Shown: positions 51,500 through 60,180 of the stretch, piece after piece
Layout of the letters: the number at the start of each line of letters is the position of its first letter
How positions within the stretch are numbered: the stretch's first letter is position 1
From: Clostridium sp. BSD9I1
GTDB taxonomy: Bacteria; Bacillota; Clostridia; Clostridiales; Clostridiaceae
Length of the DNA: 64,000 bases
NCBI RefSeq assembly: GCF_900185645.1
Contig: NZ_FYAM01000023.1
Coordinates: 1,136,122-1,200,121, forward strand
Direction of reading: 5' to 3'
Position numbers and translations under genes: made by a program
Notes under the pieces: generated by a model
What the model was told of the DNA's origin: nothing
Databases searched by the model: none
Seen by the model: the letters and a program-made list of their open reading frames with translations, nothing else

Positions 51500-52018
51500 T
51501 TAATTTTCTATTCCCCTTCTAACTTTTACTCCCTTATAATAATAATGTTTAATTTCTGCCATCTCGGTAACTAAATCAGCTTTATCTATAATCTCCTGCG
51601 GTGCATATCTTCCTGTCAAAATTATTTCAGTACTCTCTAGCTTTTTATCTAATATATCTACAACTTCTTTAACTGTAAATAACTTGTAAAATAATGCTAT
51701 ATTTATTTCGTCCAATATTACTATATCGTACTCTCCTGATGTTATTATTTCCTCACATCTTTTAAGACCTCTTACAGCTCTATCTATATCATCTTGTGTT
51801 GGTTCATTATATATAAAACAATTTTTCCCATACTGTTCGATTGTAAAGTTAGGTAGATATTCTACTGCCTTCGATTCGCTATACTTCATACCTTTTACAA
51901 ATTGACCCATGAAAACTTTTTTACCCGAGCATACAGCTCTTACTGTTAACCCTAAAGCCGCAGTAGTTTTTCCTTTACCGTTACCTGTGTAAACTTGGAT
52001 ATATCCTTTATTGCTCAC
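51500..52018 (-). CDS. cobO: Corrinoid adenosyltransferase CobO/BtuR
   Basis: A 172-residue ATP:cob(I)alamin adenosyltransferase of the CobA/BtuR type. GYIQVYTGNGKGKTTAALGLT holds the deviant P-loop, VFMGQFVKGMKYSESKAVEY and IVILDEINIALFYKLF are also family signatures. It attaches the adenosyl group to cobalt in cobalamin synthesis or salvage. No other cob genes are adjacent; expression is set by the cobalamin riboswitch and terminator upstream. Confidence 0.94.
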   Translation of the reverse strand: MSNKGYIQVYTGNGKGKTTAALGLTVRAVCSGKKVFMGQFVKGMKYSESKAVEYLPNFTIEQYGKNCFIYNEPTQDDIDRAVRGLKRCEEIITSGEYDIVILDEINIALFYKLFTVKEVVDILDKKLESTEIILTGRYAPQEIIDKADLVTEMAEIKHYYYKGVKVRRGIEN

Positions 52019-52066
52019 AAAATATACCTTCTTTCTAAAATAATTTATAACTTTAATGCTTATACA

Positions 52067-52150
52067 TTATTTACTGTGAATTAAGGCCTCCTTAGAAACA
52101 ACTCCAGGGATAATTATTAAATCATCTCCATTGAGAAGAACCTTTGATGT
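52067..52150 (-). pseudogene. Possible coding fragment between riboswitch and cobO
   Basis: On the minus strand the frame reads TSKVLLNGDDLIIIPGVVSK EALIHSK, ending at TAA (52067-52069) and preceded directly by TGA. It looks like the C-terminus of a protein whose body is gone. No homologue is recognised by eye, so it may be chance. Confidence 0.25.
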
Positions 52151-52198
52151 TCAACTGCTCGGACTAATATTTTTTTATTATATAGTCCACAGTTGAAC
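52149..52198. repeat. Inverted repeat between terminator and cobO
   Basis: GTTCAACTG (52149-52157) and CAGTTGAAC (52190-52198) are perfect complements, with GGACTA/TAGTCC pairs inside, giving a long hairpin with an AT loop. It precedes cobO after the riboswitch terminator. Purpose unknown. Confidence 0.45.
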
Positions 52199-52203
52199 TA
52201 ATG

Positions 52204-52245
52204 AAAAAAGCCTTCTTAACTCTGTAAACGTAAGAAGGGCTTTTA
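52204..52245 (-). terminator. Riboswitch-associated terminator upstream of cobO
   Basis: AAAAAGCCTTCTTA pairs with TAAGAAGGGCTTTT; on the minus strand TTTTTT follows. It lies downstream of the cobalamin aptamer and before cobO, so is probably the regulated terminator. Confidence 0.8.
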
Positions 52246-52268
52246 TTTATGCAAAACAAAAACACCTT

Positions 52269-52442
52269 CTCTATTCTCCGTAGAGTTAAGTGTAGCAAAA
52301 ATATAGGCAGGTCTTCTGACTTCAGTATCACAGTTTTATATAACCTTCCAGAGACTTCCGTGGCAATTTAATAAAACTCCTCTGTTACAGCGGCGGGACC
52401 GTGCAGGACTTACACCTGCTTCCCTTTTCACTAATAAAATAT
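52269..52442 (-). ncRNA. Cobalamin riboswitch (cobO)
   Basis: The minus strand shows the B12-box (AGTCAGAAGACCTGCC near 52303-52318), the GCCACGG element, the CGCCGCTGTAACAG segment and the P1 strand. A CTCTA-loop-TAGAG hairpin (52269-52285) follows the aptamer. The transcript then meets the 52204-52245 terminator and reaches cobO. Adenosylcobalamin should repress. A TTGACA-16-TATAAT promoter sits at 52484-52511. Confidence 0.92.
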
Positions 52443-52483
52443 TAGCACCTATATTTGATTATTTAATTTTATTTACAATTCTC

Positions 52484-52511
52484 ATTATAGTATATAGATT
52501 TCATTTGTCAA
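52484..52511 (-). promoter_or_regulatory. Promoter of the cobO riboswitch transcript
   Basis: Minus-strand TTGACA (52506-52511), a 16-bp spacer and TATAAT (52484-52489), both consensus hexamers, located directly upstream of the cobalamin aptamer. Confidence 0.8.
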
Positions 52512-52598
52512 TAAACTTTTCCAAATTTTGCTTAAATTCATAATAAGATTAAAATAACATCTAGGAAAAATTATATCATCATTATCTAATTGCTATTT

Positions 52599-53504
52599 TT
52601 AAATTTGATATGGTGTTTCTTGATAAACATAGTAATTTAGCCAATTTGAAAATAGCAAACTTGCATGAGCTCTCCACCTTACTACTATATCTTTATTTGG
52701 ATTATCATGTAAAAAATAATTCTTAGGTACATCTATTTCAAGTCCTCTTGAAATATCTCTATCATATTCTGACTTTAAAGTTAGTGGATCATATTCTGAA
52801 TGTCCAGTTATAAATATTTGTCTTTCATCTTTTGAAGTTACTATATATACCCCTGCTTCATTTGATTCAGCCAAAATTTCAAGTTCATTGACTCCTTCTA
52901 TATCTTTTCTTAAAATTTCAGTATGTCTTGAATGCGGAACATAAAATTCATTATCAAATCCTCGCAGGAGTTTAACTTTGTTGTTTAAAACTTTATGACT
53001 AAAAACACCAAACATTTTTTTAGAAAGATGATACTTTGGAATGCCAAAATGGTGATAAAGTCCTGCTTGTGCTGCCCAACATATATGAAGAGTTGATGTT
53101 ACATTAGTTTTAGAAAAATCCATAATTTTCTTTAACTCATTCCAATAATCTACATCTTCAAAATTCAAATGTTCGATAGGAGCTCCTGTTATTATCATTC
53201 CATCGAACCTTTCCTCTTTAACATCTTTAAAACAGTAATAGAAGCTCTCTAAGTGTTCTTCTGCTGTATTTTTTGATTTATGTTCCTCTACATGTAAAAG
53301 TTTTATATTTACTTGCAGAGGAGTGTTACCTAAAAGTCTTAAAAGCTGATTTTCTGTTTGAATCTTAGTTGGCATTAAATTTAATATTGCTATTTTTAAA
53401 GGCCTAATATCTTGATGTAACGCCCTATTTTCATGCATTACAAATATATTTTCCTCTGTAAGAAGCTTTGCTGCTGGAAGATTTTCTGGTATTATAATTG
53501 GCAT
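52599..53504 (-). CDS. metA: Homoserine O-acetyltransferase (MetA type)
   Basis: A 301-residue MetA-fold acyltransferase starting methionine synthesis. The catalytic Cys142 lies in [11 protein letters not shown], with His235 and Glu237 in GHSEYDP. Residue 111 is Glu ([15 protein letters not shown]), which in this family favours acetyl-CoA over succinyl-CoA, so the product should be O-acetylhomoserine, the substrate of the MetY next to it. It lies 79 nt downstream of metY and shares its SAM riboswitch. No terminator is seen between. Confidence 0.95.
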   Translation of the reverse strand: MPIIIPENLPAAKLLTEENIFVMHENRALHQDIRPLKIAILNLMPTKIQTENQLLRLLGNTPLQVNIKLLHVEEHKSKNTAEEHLESFYYCFKDVKEERFDGMIITGAPIEHLNFEDVDYWNELKKIMDFSKTNVTSTLHICWAAQAGLYHHFGIPKYHLSKKMFGVFSHKVLNNKVKLLRGFDNEFYVPHSRHTEILRKDIEGVNELEILAESNEAGVYIVTSKDERQIFITGHSEYDPLTLKSEYDRDISRGLEIDVPKNYFLHDNPNKDIVVRWRAHASLLFSNWLNYYVYQETPYQI

Positions 53505-53583
53505 ATTAGCATTCCCCTTATCTCATTAATTTTAAAATCACTTTCTCAAATTATATAAAATCAATAATTTAAAAAGTTAGTTT

Positions 53584-54864
53584 TTAATCTAAACTTCCTA
53601 AAGCTTGATTAAAATCCTTTATAATATCTTCAATATCTTCAATTCCTACAGAAACTCTTATCAAATCCGATGTAACTCCTGAAGCTAACTGTTCTTCTTC
53701 ATTAAGCTGTCTATGAGTGGTACTTGCTGGATGAATTACTGAAGTTCTAGCATCTCCTAAGTGCACAACTAGAGCTGCCAATTTTAATTTTCTAATAAAC
53801 TGCTTTCCAGCTTCAACTCCACCTTTTATTCCGAAGGTTAAAATACCACTAGCCCCTTTAGGTAAATATTTTTTAGCTAAATCATAGCTAGAATGACTTT
53901 CGAGGAAAGGATAACTTACCCAACTAACCTTTTCATGATTTTCTAGGTACTGTCCCAATTTTAAAGCATTATAGCTGTGCCTTTCCATTCTTAAATGAAG
54001 TGTTTCAACCCCTAGATTGAACAAAAATGCATTAAAAGGACTTGTGCAAGCCCCTAAATCTCTTAATAATTGAACACGAGCTTTTACTATATATGCTGCA
54101 CTTTTAAAAGTTTCCACATATTTAATTCCATGATAACTTGGGTCTGGCTCTGTAAGATCGGGATATTTTCCATTTTCCCAGTTGAAATTTCCTCCATCTA
54201 TGATAATTCCACCTATACTAGTTGCATGCCCATCAATATATTTTGTTGTAGAATGAATAACTATATTTGCTCCATGCTGAATTGGATTACATAAATATGG
54301 TGTGGCTAAAGTATTGTCCACAATGAACGGCACTTCTTTTTTCTTTGCAACTGTTGCAAATTTTTCAAAGTCTAATATATTTAATCCTGGATTTCCTATG
54401 GTTTCTCCAAAGATTGCTCTAGTATTATCCTTAAAACAGCTTAATATTTCCTCTTCACTAGCATCGGGATTAACAAAGGTTACATTGATTCCAAACTTTT
54501 TTAAAGTTGTTGATAACAGCGAAAATGTTCCTCCATAAAGAGTTGATGCAGCTACAATATGCTCACCGTTTTTACAAATATTTAATATAGATAGAGCAGT
54601 TGCAGTTTGTCCTGAAGATACTGCAAGAGCTCCAATGCCACCTTCCAATTCATTAACCTTTTCTTCAAAGGCAGCTACCGTTGGATTACTTATTCTTGAA
54701 TACATATGTCCTTCTGATTTCAAATCAAATAATGCTGCTACTTCATCTGGATCATTGTATTTATATGTTGTACTTTGATAAATTGGTAAAATCCTTGGTT
54801 CTCCTGAATTAGGCTTATATCCTCCTTGAACACATATTGTCCCCTTGTTAAAATTATTCTTCAT
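53584..54864 (-). CDS. metY: O-acetylhomoserine sulfhydrylase MetY
   Basis: A 426-residue PLP enzyme of the Cys/Met metabolism family. The PLP lysine is in VIHSTTKYIDGHATSIGG; the start ICVQGGYKPNSGEPRILPIYQ, the SGQTATALSILN block and GASGILTFGIKGG are typical of OAH sulfhydrylases. It makes homocysteine from O-acetylhomoserine and sulfide. TTAAGGGGGAA precedes ATG. A SAM-I riboswitch with terminator lies upstream, so both metY and metA are shut off by S-adenosylmethionine. Confidence 0.95.
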   Translation of the reverse strand: MKNNFNKGTICVQGGYKPNSGEPRILPIYQSTTYKYNDPDEVAALFDLKSEGHMYSRISNPTVAAFEEKVNELEGGIGALAVSSGQTATALSILNICKNGEHIVAASTLYGGTFSLLSTTLKKFGINVTFVNPDASEEEILSCFKDNTRAIFGETIGNPGLNILDFEKFATVAKKKEVPFIVDNTLATPYLCNPIQHGANIVIHSTTKYIDGHATSIGGIIIDGGNFNWENGKYPDLTEPDPSYHGIKYVETFKSAAYIVKARVQLLRDLGACTSPFNAFLFNLGVETLHLRMERHSYNALKLGQYLENHEKVSWVSYPFLESHSSYDLAKKYLPKGASGILTFGIKGGVEAGKQFIRKLKLAALVVHLGDARTSVIHPASTTHRQLNEEEQLASGVTSDLIRVSVGIEDIEDIIKDFNQALGSLD

Positions 54865-54894
54865 TATGTTTCCCCCTTAAATTTATTTATATAA

Positions 54895-55090
54895 AAAATA
54901 AAAAACCGCTTTAATCTTACGATAAAAAGCGGTTATGTATAACTATACAATAGACTATTAATTTAGATAGTCTACTCCTCTTCTTATCTTCCAGGATATT
55001 TCCTGCAGGAATTAGCACATTTCCAGTTTAACGTTTTAAACTAGATGTTGCTGGGTTTCATCGGGCCAGTCCCTCAACCACTCTTGATAA
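54895..55090 (-). ncRNA. SAM-I riboswitch (S-box) with terminator
   Basis: On the minus strand CTTATCAAGAGTGGTTGAG, GACTGGCCCGATGAAACCCA, GCAAC, GTGCTAATTCCTGCAG and GGAAGATAAG give the whole S-box (about 54985-55090). The terminator AACCGCTTT/AAAGCGGTT with a T-run lies at 54895-54934, just before metY. Confidence 0.95.
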
Positions 55091-55118
55091 GATTAATTTT
55101 TTATTTAATTTTAAATTA

Positions 55119-55147
55119 ATTTAACACACAAATTTATAATATGTCAA
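55119..55147 (-). promoter_or_regulatory. Promoter of the metY-metA transcript
   Basis: Minus-strand TTGACA (55142-55147), 17-bp spacer and TTAAAT (55119-55124), upstream of the S-box. Confidence 0.65.
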
Positions 55148-55230
55148 GTGTTTTTTACTTTATATCTTATTTAATCCAATATTCTCATCGACTTTATTTG
55201 TAACTCTTACAATATATAACTTCAAGTTGC

Positions 55231-56949
55231 CTAAATCTTAAACTTTTGAACTATTTCATTTAATCTTTGAGCAAGTTCTGCTTGACTTTGTGCTGTTATT
55301 GCTACTTGATCTATAGCTTTTGTGTTTTCATCCATACTTATCTTTATTGTTTCTGCTTCTGAACTTGATTTTTGTGAAGCCTGTGCCATATTCAATACTG
55401 CTTCACTGACTTGCTCTACTGTAGCCGTAATTTCTTCTGCCATAGCTGCAATTTCTTCAGACATTTTGCTTACAAAATCCGAGTCGTTATAATACTGATC
55501 ACCAGTTTGTCCATAGGCATCAAATTGCTCCTGAACCTGTTTATTAATAAATTCTAATATATCGCTGCCTGTATCAATACTACTTTTAAATGCCTGCTGA
55601 ACTTTAGAAATAGTATCTTGAATATTTATTACCGCTTGTGCTGATTGCTCTGCAAGTTTTCTTACCTCTTCTGCCACTACTGCAAAACCTCTTCCTTGCT
55701 CTCCAGCTCTTGCTGCTTCTATAGCGGCATTTAACGCAAGAAGATTAGTTTGTCCTGCTATACTCCCTATAGTATCTGCCATAACTTTTATGCTATCTAC
55801 TACCTTTCCGTCTTCTATAGCCTTCAGCATATTCTTTTGTTTTTCAATATATATTCTTCGAGTTTCCTCTATAGCTTGCTGACTTTTATTTTTAACTTCT
55901 TTAGCTCTTTCTTTAAAGTTATTTGCATTACTGCTCCCTTCCATAGCTTTAGAAGAAAGTACATTAATACTTGAATCTACTTCTTGTGCAGATGCACTTA
56001 TTTGCTGTGATGTAGCACTAGACTCTTGCATAACTGCAGCAATGCTATCTACTGCTTCATCAATAGTTTCTGCCTTTGTTGCTAATTCTTCAACAGTAGC
56101 CGAAAGTTCTTCAGAAGAGGCACTTATATCCTGTGAATTTTCCATAATTACTTTTACTAAGTTACTTACATTTTCCTGTGCTGTATTTAAAGCTACACCT
56201 GTTTGTCCAAACTCATCCTTCCTTGTAATATCAATTGGCTCTGTTAAATCATAGTTTGATAATCTTTGTGCCAAATTCTTTATCTTATTCAATGGATTCA
56301 TTATATTTTTTACTATTACATATGCAATAAAAATTATTATTAAAAATGCTATTAGTGTATAAATTAAAGTGGTATTTCTAACTTTGTTAAATTGAGCTAT
56401 GTTATCTATGTTATCCTGCTTTGCTAAACTTTCATTTATTTCAACGCACTTTTTTATCTTTTCGAACATACTATCTGTTATTGGTGATACAGCTGAATTA
56501 TATAATTTAACTGCTTCATCATAGTTATTAGCTTTTGCAAGTTCTATAACTTTACCTCTTGCTTCTCTATATTTTTCTAAATCATTTTTATAGTCAGCAT
56601 AATTTCTTTCTTCTTCCTCTGATATTTCAGGTAAAGCTTGATATTCTTGTTCTAATAGTATATCTTTATTTGTTAAATCATCTATAGTTTTTATTTGTTC
56701 ATTTAATTTTGACCTATCCCTCTCATAAACAATTCTAAGAATATTAGCTCTAATCTCATTTAAATTCCCCTTTGTTTCCTCCAAATTTTTGATAGATATT
56801 AAGTTATTGCTATACATGTTATTTGCGCTTTTACTTATTTTTGCAGAACTAAATACTCCTTGTGCTCCAATTAAAAGTATGAAAACACATATTATTGTAA
56901 ATACCATATTAAGTTTTTTCTTTACACCTAAATTATTAAAAAATTTCAT
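55231..56949 (-). CDS. Methyl-accepting chemotaxis protein under cobalamin riboswitch
   Basis: About 572 residues. TM1 (residues 12-32, [20 protein letters not shown]) and TM2 (about 190-210, [19 protein letters not shown]) flank a four-helix-bundle sensor; HAMP follows (about 212-265), then the MCP hairpin with [20 protein letters not shown] and [17 protein letters not shown] start at ATG 56949 (GGGGAGC upstream). The leader upstream carries a cobalamin riboswitch, an unusual controller for a chemoreceptor. A 7-codon leader ORF lies between aptamer and gene. Confidence 0.94.
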   Translation of the reverse strand: MKFFNNLGVKKKLNMVFTIICVFILLIGAQGVFSSAKISKSANNMYSNNLISIKNLEETKGNLNEIRANILRIVYERDRSKLNEQIKTIDDLTNKDILLEQEYQALPEISEEEERNYADYKNDLEKYREARGKVIELAKANNYDEAVKLYNSAVSPITDSMFEKIKKCVEINESLAKQDNIDNIAQFNKVRNTTLIYTLIAFLIIIFIAYVIVKNIMNPLNKIKNLAQRLSNYDLTEPIDITRKDEFGQTGVALNTAQENVSNLVKVIMENSQDISASSEELSATVEELATKAETIDEAVDSIAAVMQESSATSQQISASAQEVDSSINVLSSKAMEGSSNANNFKERAKEVKNKSQQAIEETRRIYIEKQKNMLKAIEDGKVVDSIKVMADTIGSIAGQTNLLALNAAIEAARAGEQGRGFAVVAEEVRKLAEQSAQAVINIQDTISKVQQAFKSSIDTGSDILEFINKQVQEQFDAYGQTGDQYYNDSDFVSKMSEEIAAMAEEITATVEQVSEAVLNMAQASQKSSSEAETIKISMDENTKAIDQVAITAQSQAELAQRLNEIVQKFKI

Positions 56950-57031
56950 TTTATTGCTCCCCTTTTTTGAAAATCTTAACTCTAAAAATCCCATGACAAA
57001 TAACCCTTTAACCTAATGGTTAAATGGCTAT

Positions 57032-57055
57032 TTATTGAAAATCTACATAAATCAT
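57032..57055 (-). CDS. Seven-codon leader ORF in the cobalamin riboswitch transcript
   Basis: ATG at 57055, ends at TAA 57032 (MIYVDFQ). It has an ideal SD, GGAGGGGATTG, that starts right after the small hairpin of the riboswitch. It may be a translated leader peptide controlling the chemoreceptor, or the truncated start of a lost gene. Confidence 0.4.
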   Translation of the reverse strand: MIYVDFQ

Positions 57056-57068
57056 TTCAATCCCCTCC

Positions 57069-57240
57069 CTCTATTTCTCGTAGAGTTTTTGGCAGCTTAA
57101 AATAGGCAGGTATTCTGACTTGAGCGTCAACGCTTTTTCACCCTTCCCAGAGCTATCCAGTGGCAATTGAAAAAACTATTCTCTTACAGCGGCGAGACCA
57201 TGTGGGATTTTCACCCCTCTTCTCTTTTAATCAATAAGTG
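57069..57240 (-). ncRNA. Cobalamin riboswitch (chemoreceptor)
   Basis: Minus strand: B12-box AGTCAGAATACCTGCC (near 57103-57118), the GCCACTGGA element, CGCCGCTGTAAGAG and a compatible P1 strand, as in the cobO element. A CTCTA-loop-TAGAG hairpin (57069-57085) follows at the same place. It abuts GGAGGGG, so translational control is plausible. The next full gene is a chemoreceptor, 120 nt beyond. Confidence 0.9.
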
Positions 57241-57544
57241 AATTACTTATTGAACCTATTTTAAAGTTATTCAATTAATGAGTTTACTAGGTAAAATAGT
57301 TTCAAAGCTATCACTCTTTCACCTTAACAAGACTTATCATGATATACTGTATTATCTATCAGATTAATATTTTCTTTATACACAATGCATTAGTCATCAA
57401 TAGTACATTTTCTCATTTCCATATAAGTTTAACCTTATTTGTTCAAAATTTCAACATTTTTCTATGGTATTTTTAATATTTTTTCACAAATTTTCACAAA
57501 TATTCGCTGAAGTGTAAAATAAATAATAACTTTACTTAAGAGAA

Positions 57545-57570
57545 AGACTAGCCTATATATAGGCTAGTCT
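57545..57570 (-). terminator. Palindromic terminator after serC
   Basis: AGACTAGCCTATA and TATAGGCTAGTCT form a 26-bp perfect palindrome 49 nt past the serC stop. The following T-run (TCTTTCTC) is weak. Confidence 0.6.
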
Positions 57571-57618
57571 ATATGAAACTACAATCTTAAATTTTCTCAC
57601 TTACCAGTTAAATGGCAC

Positions 57619-58704
57619 TTATTTTTTATTCTCTTCTTCAAATTTTTTCATAAATCGTACTAAAGCTTTTACACCTTCTATTGGCATAGCATTATATATA
57701 CTTGCTCTCATTCCTCCGACAGTTCTATGTCCTTTTAAGTTTTCAAATCCAGCTGCTTTAGCTTCCTTTACAAACTTAGCATCCAATTCATCTGATCCAG
57801 TTATAAAAGGTACATTCATTAATGAACGATCCTTCTTTACAACTGTTCCTTTAAACATGCTGCTTGAATCAAGATATTCATAAAGTATTGCAGCCTTTTC
57901 TTCATTAATTTTCTTCATTGCTTCTAGTCCACCCTTATTTTCAAGCCATTTAAACACTTTCCCACATATATATATTCCATATGCTGGTGGAGTATTATAT
58001 AATGAATTATTATCTACATGAGTCTTGTATTTTAACATAGTTGGAGTTCCCGGTAGTACATCCTCAGTAATTAAATCCTCGCGAATTATTACTATAACAA
58101 CGCCTGCAGGGCCTATGTTCTTTTGAGCTCCTGCAAATATAAGACCATATTTAGTTACATCTATTGGTTCAGATAAAATATCTGAGGACATATCCGCAAC
58201 TAGTATCTTATCTCCTGTATCTGGCAATTGATTATATTTAGTTCCATAAATTGTATTGTTATGACATATATACACATAATCCGAATCTTCAGAAATATTT
58301 AACTCTTTTAAATCAGGTATGTATGAGTAATTCTTATCTTCTGAAGAAGCTATAAGATTAACTTTTCCATATATTTTTGCTTCTAACATCGCCCTTTTTG
58401 CCCATTGACCTGTATTAATGTAGTCTGCAACCTTATTTTTCATCAAATTCATTGGAATCATTGCAAATTGCTGATGTCCTCCACCTTGAAGAAATAACAC
58501 TTTATAATTATCAGGTATGTTCATTAGATCTCTTAAAGACTTTTCAGCATCTCCAATAATCTTTTCAAAAGCCTTAGAACGATGACTCATCTCCATAACT
58601 GACATACCAGTGCCATTATAATCTAACATTTCCTCTGCTGCTTCTTTAAGTACCTTCTCTGGTAATACAGCCGGACCTGCAGAAAAATTATATACTCTTG
58701 ACAT
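57619..58704 (-). CDS. serC: Phosphoserine aminotransferase SerC
   Basis: A 361-residue class V PLP aminotransferase. RVYNFSAGPAVLPEKVLKEA opens the protein; GTGMSVMEMSHRSKAFEKI, FLQGGGHQQFAMIPMNL and the PLP Lys195 in FAGAQKNIGPAGV are typical. It makes O-phosphoserine from phosphohydroxypyruvate and glutamate. The usual partner serA is not adjacent. A GGGGGG SD precedes ATG. Terminator and promoter are separate from its neighbours. Confidence 0.96.
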   Translation of the reverse strand: MSRVYNFSAGPAVLPEKVLKEAAEEMLDYNGTGMSVMEMSHRSKAFEKIIGDAEKSLRDLMNIPDNYKVLFLQGGGHQQFAMIPMNLMKNKVADYINTGQWAKRAMLEAKIYGKVNLIASSEDKNYSYIPDLKELNISEDSDYVYICHNNTIYGTKYNQLPDTGDKILVADMSSDILSEPIDVTKYGLIFAGAQKNIGPAGVVIVIIREDLITEDVLPGTPTMLKYKTHVDNNSLYNTPPAYGIYICGKVFKWLENKGGLEAMKKINEEKAAILYEYLDSSSMFKGTVVKKDRSLMNVPFITGSDELDAKFVKEAKAAGFENLKGHRTVGGMRASIYNAMPIEGVKALVRFMKKFEEENKK

Positions 58705-58787
58705 AAAAAGCCCCCCTTTGTTTTGATAACCTTGATTTATATATTATAGTATAAAATTCATATTATGTACTACTGTAAATATTTAAA

Positions 58788-59282
58788 TTAATTAGAATTG
58801 TTACTATTACTTTTATCATGAACAACCTGGTCAATTACAATAACCAACGTCAATAGGAATGCATGATTTTCTTCATCAATAATGTTTACTCCGTAGGTAT
58901 CTGCAAAAGTAAACCACTTTTTATTAACAATTGCCACTATTCTTTTGTTTTTTATTACTTGAAAGCTATAGGAAAAAATATCTCCATTCACTTCATATTC
59001 TCCAAACTTACTTTCTATAGAAAACTTTGGTTTAAAAAAGGTAAACTCCTTTTTCACCTTCGCTACTTGTATATTACTTTGAAAAATATGATATTCCGGT
59101 AACAGCTTAAATAGCTTTTGTTCAATATAAAATAACTGATTGCCATCTAGATCTTCTATAGCTAATTTATCTCCAATTGAAAAGAATTTTCCTTTTACAA
59201 CAAACCAAGGTCTGTCACTTTCATCCTTGATTATAAAATTATCTGCAAAACTAAAAACTTTCTGCCGAATCTTATATTTCAT
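58788..59282 (-). CDS. LURP-one-related / scramblase-like protein
   Basis: A 164-residue protein of the LURP-one/YxjI fold (a twelve-strand Tubby-like barrel): KYKIRQKVFSFADNFIIKDE, then FVVKGKFFSIGDKLAIEDLD and VNKKWFTFADTYGVNIID. Members are small cytoplasmic or membrane-associated barrels of unknown activity. The tail is a low-complexity SNSNNSN. TAGGGGGAG precedes ATG. It lies between serC and the divergent exonuclease, alone. Confidence 0.85.
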   Translation of the reverse strand: MKYKIRQKVFSFADNFIIKDESDRPWFVVKGKFFSIGDKLAIEDLDGNQLFYIEQKLFKLLPEYHIFQSNIQVAKVKKEFTFFKPKFSIESKFGEYEVNGDIFSYSFQVIKNKRIVAIVNKKWFTFADTYGVNIIDEENHAFLLTLVIVIDQVVHDKSNSNNSN

Positions 59283-59445
59283 TTAATCTCCCCCTATTTT
59301 AGCCCATTAATTATTTTAAACATTATATCATATATGTAGATTTTTAGCCTTATATGATTACACCCACGAAGATTCTATACTCTTGTCACTTCGTCTACAC
59401 TTTACTATAATATATAATGAAACAACCCTAGGAGGAATTTCAAAT

Positions 59446-60060
59446 ATGAAAATGATATTTTTCGATACAGAAACAACAGGTTTAAGACCAGGTAGCATAT
59501 GTCAGCTCAGCTATATTCTCGTTGACACCAGTTTAAAACCAACCAAAACCATTGGTAAAAATATTTTCTTCACCGTGGAGTATGTAGAGCCAAGTGCAGA
59601 AAAAGTTCATGGTTTTAGCGTTGAAAAATTATACGAATTAAGTAATGGTAGATATTTTGAGGATTGTCTTGAAGAATTTCTAGTAGACTTTCAAACTGCA
59701 GATGTCATCATAGGTCATAATGTTAATTTTGATATAAATTTTTTAACTTCTGAATTAGAAGGATGTGGAGAAGACTTTAATTATAAACATATATTTTGCA
59801 CTATGAATTATTACAAAAATATATGTAATTTTAAAAATAATCATAGCGTTATTAAAGCACCTAAACTTGAAGAAGCTTTAAGGTTTCTTAACATAGAAAA
59901 CTCTCATATAGATGCCTTAAGCAAAAAATTTTTTAATGAAACAGGAAGCTTTCACGATGCTAGATTTGATACCACAGCTACATACTTGTTAGTTACAGAA
60001 GGAATAAAAAAAGGATATATCCCACCAAAATATTTTACTAATATGGTTAATGGTATTTAA
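59446..60060 (+). CDS. DEDDh-family 3'-5' exonuclease (DnaQ-like)
   Basis: About 204 residues. MKMIFFDTETTGLRPGSICQ carries the first acidic pair (Exo I, DTE); GHNVNFDINFL is the Exo II Asp, and HDARFDTTATYLL is the Exo III H-x(4)-D. This is a stand-alone epsilon-like or RNase T-like domain. I begin at ATG 59446, directly after AGGAGGA; the longer frame adds 21 residues without support. The nucleic acid substrate is not known. The gene is in a single-gene unit. Confidence 0.92.
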   Translation: MKMIFFDTETTGLRPGSICQLSYILVDTSLKPTKTIGKNIFFTVEYVEPSAEKVHGFSVEKLYELSNGRYFEDCLEEFLVDFQTADVIIGHNVNFDINFLTSELEGCGEDFNYKHIFCTMNYYKNICNFKNNHSVIKAPKLEEALRFLNIENSHIDALSKKFFNETGSFHDARFDTTATYLLVTEGIKKGYIPPKYFTNMVNGI

Positions 60061-60136
60061 AATATTCCCCTCTGCCATTAGTCTTAAAAGGTATGAGACA
60101 GGCTCTATTACGATGCTTGCCTCATCCCCGTATATA

Positions 60137-60168
60137 AACTTGTCACTTGTCATGTGGGTGGAACTCAA
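60137..60168. repeat. Dispersed AACTTG[CT]CA repeat (copy 3)
   Basis: AACTTGTCACTTGTCATGTG and GTGG; near-identical to 11904-11931 (AACTTGCCACTTGCCATGTG) and related to 19747-19775. All three lie beside gene ends, so they may be fragments of a short interspersed repeat. Confidence 0.6.
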
Positions 60169-60180
60169 GATATAGCCATG

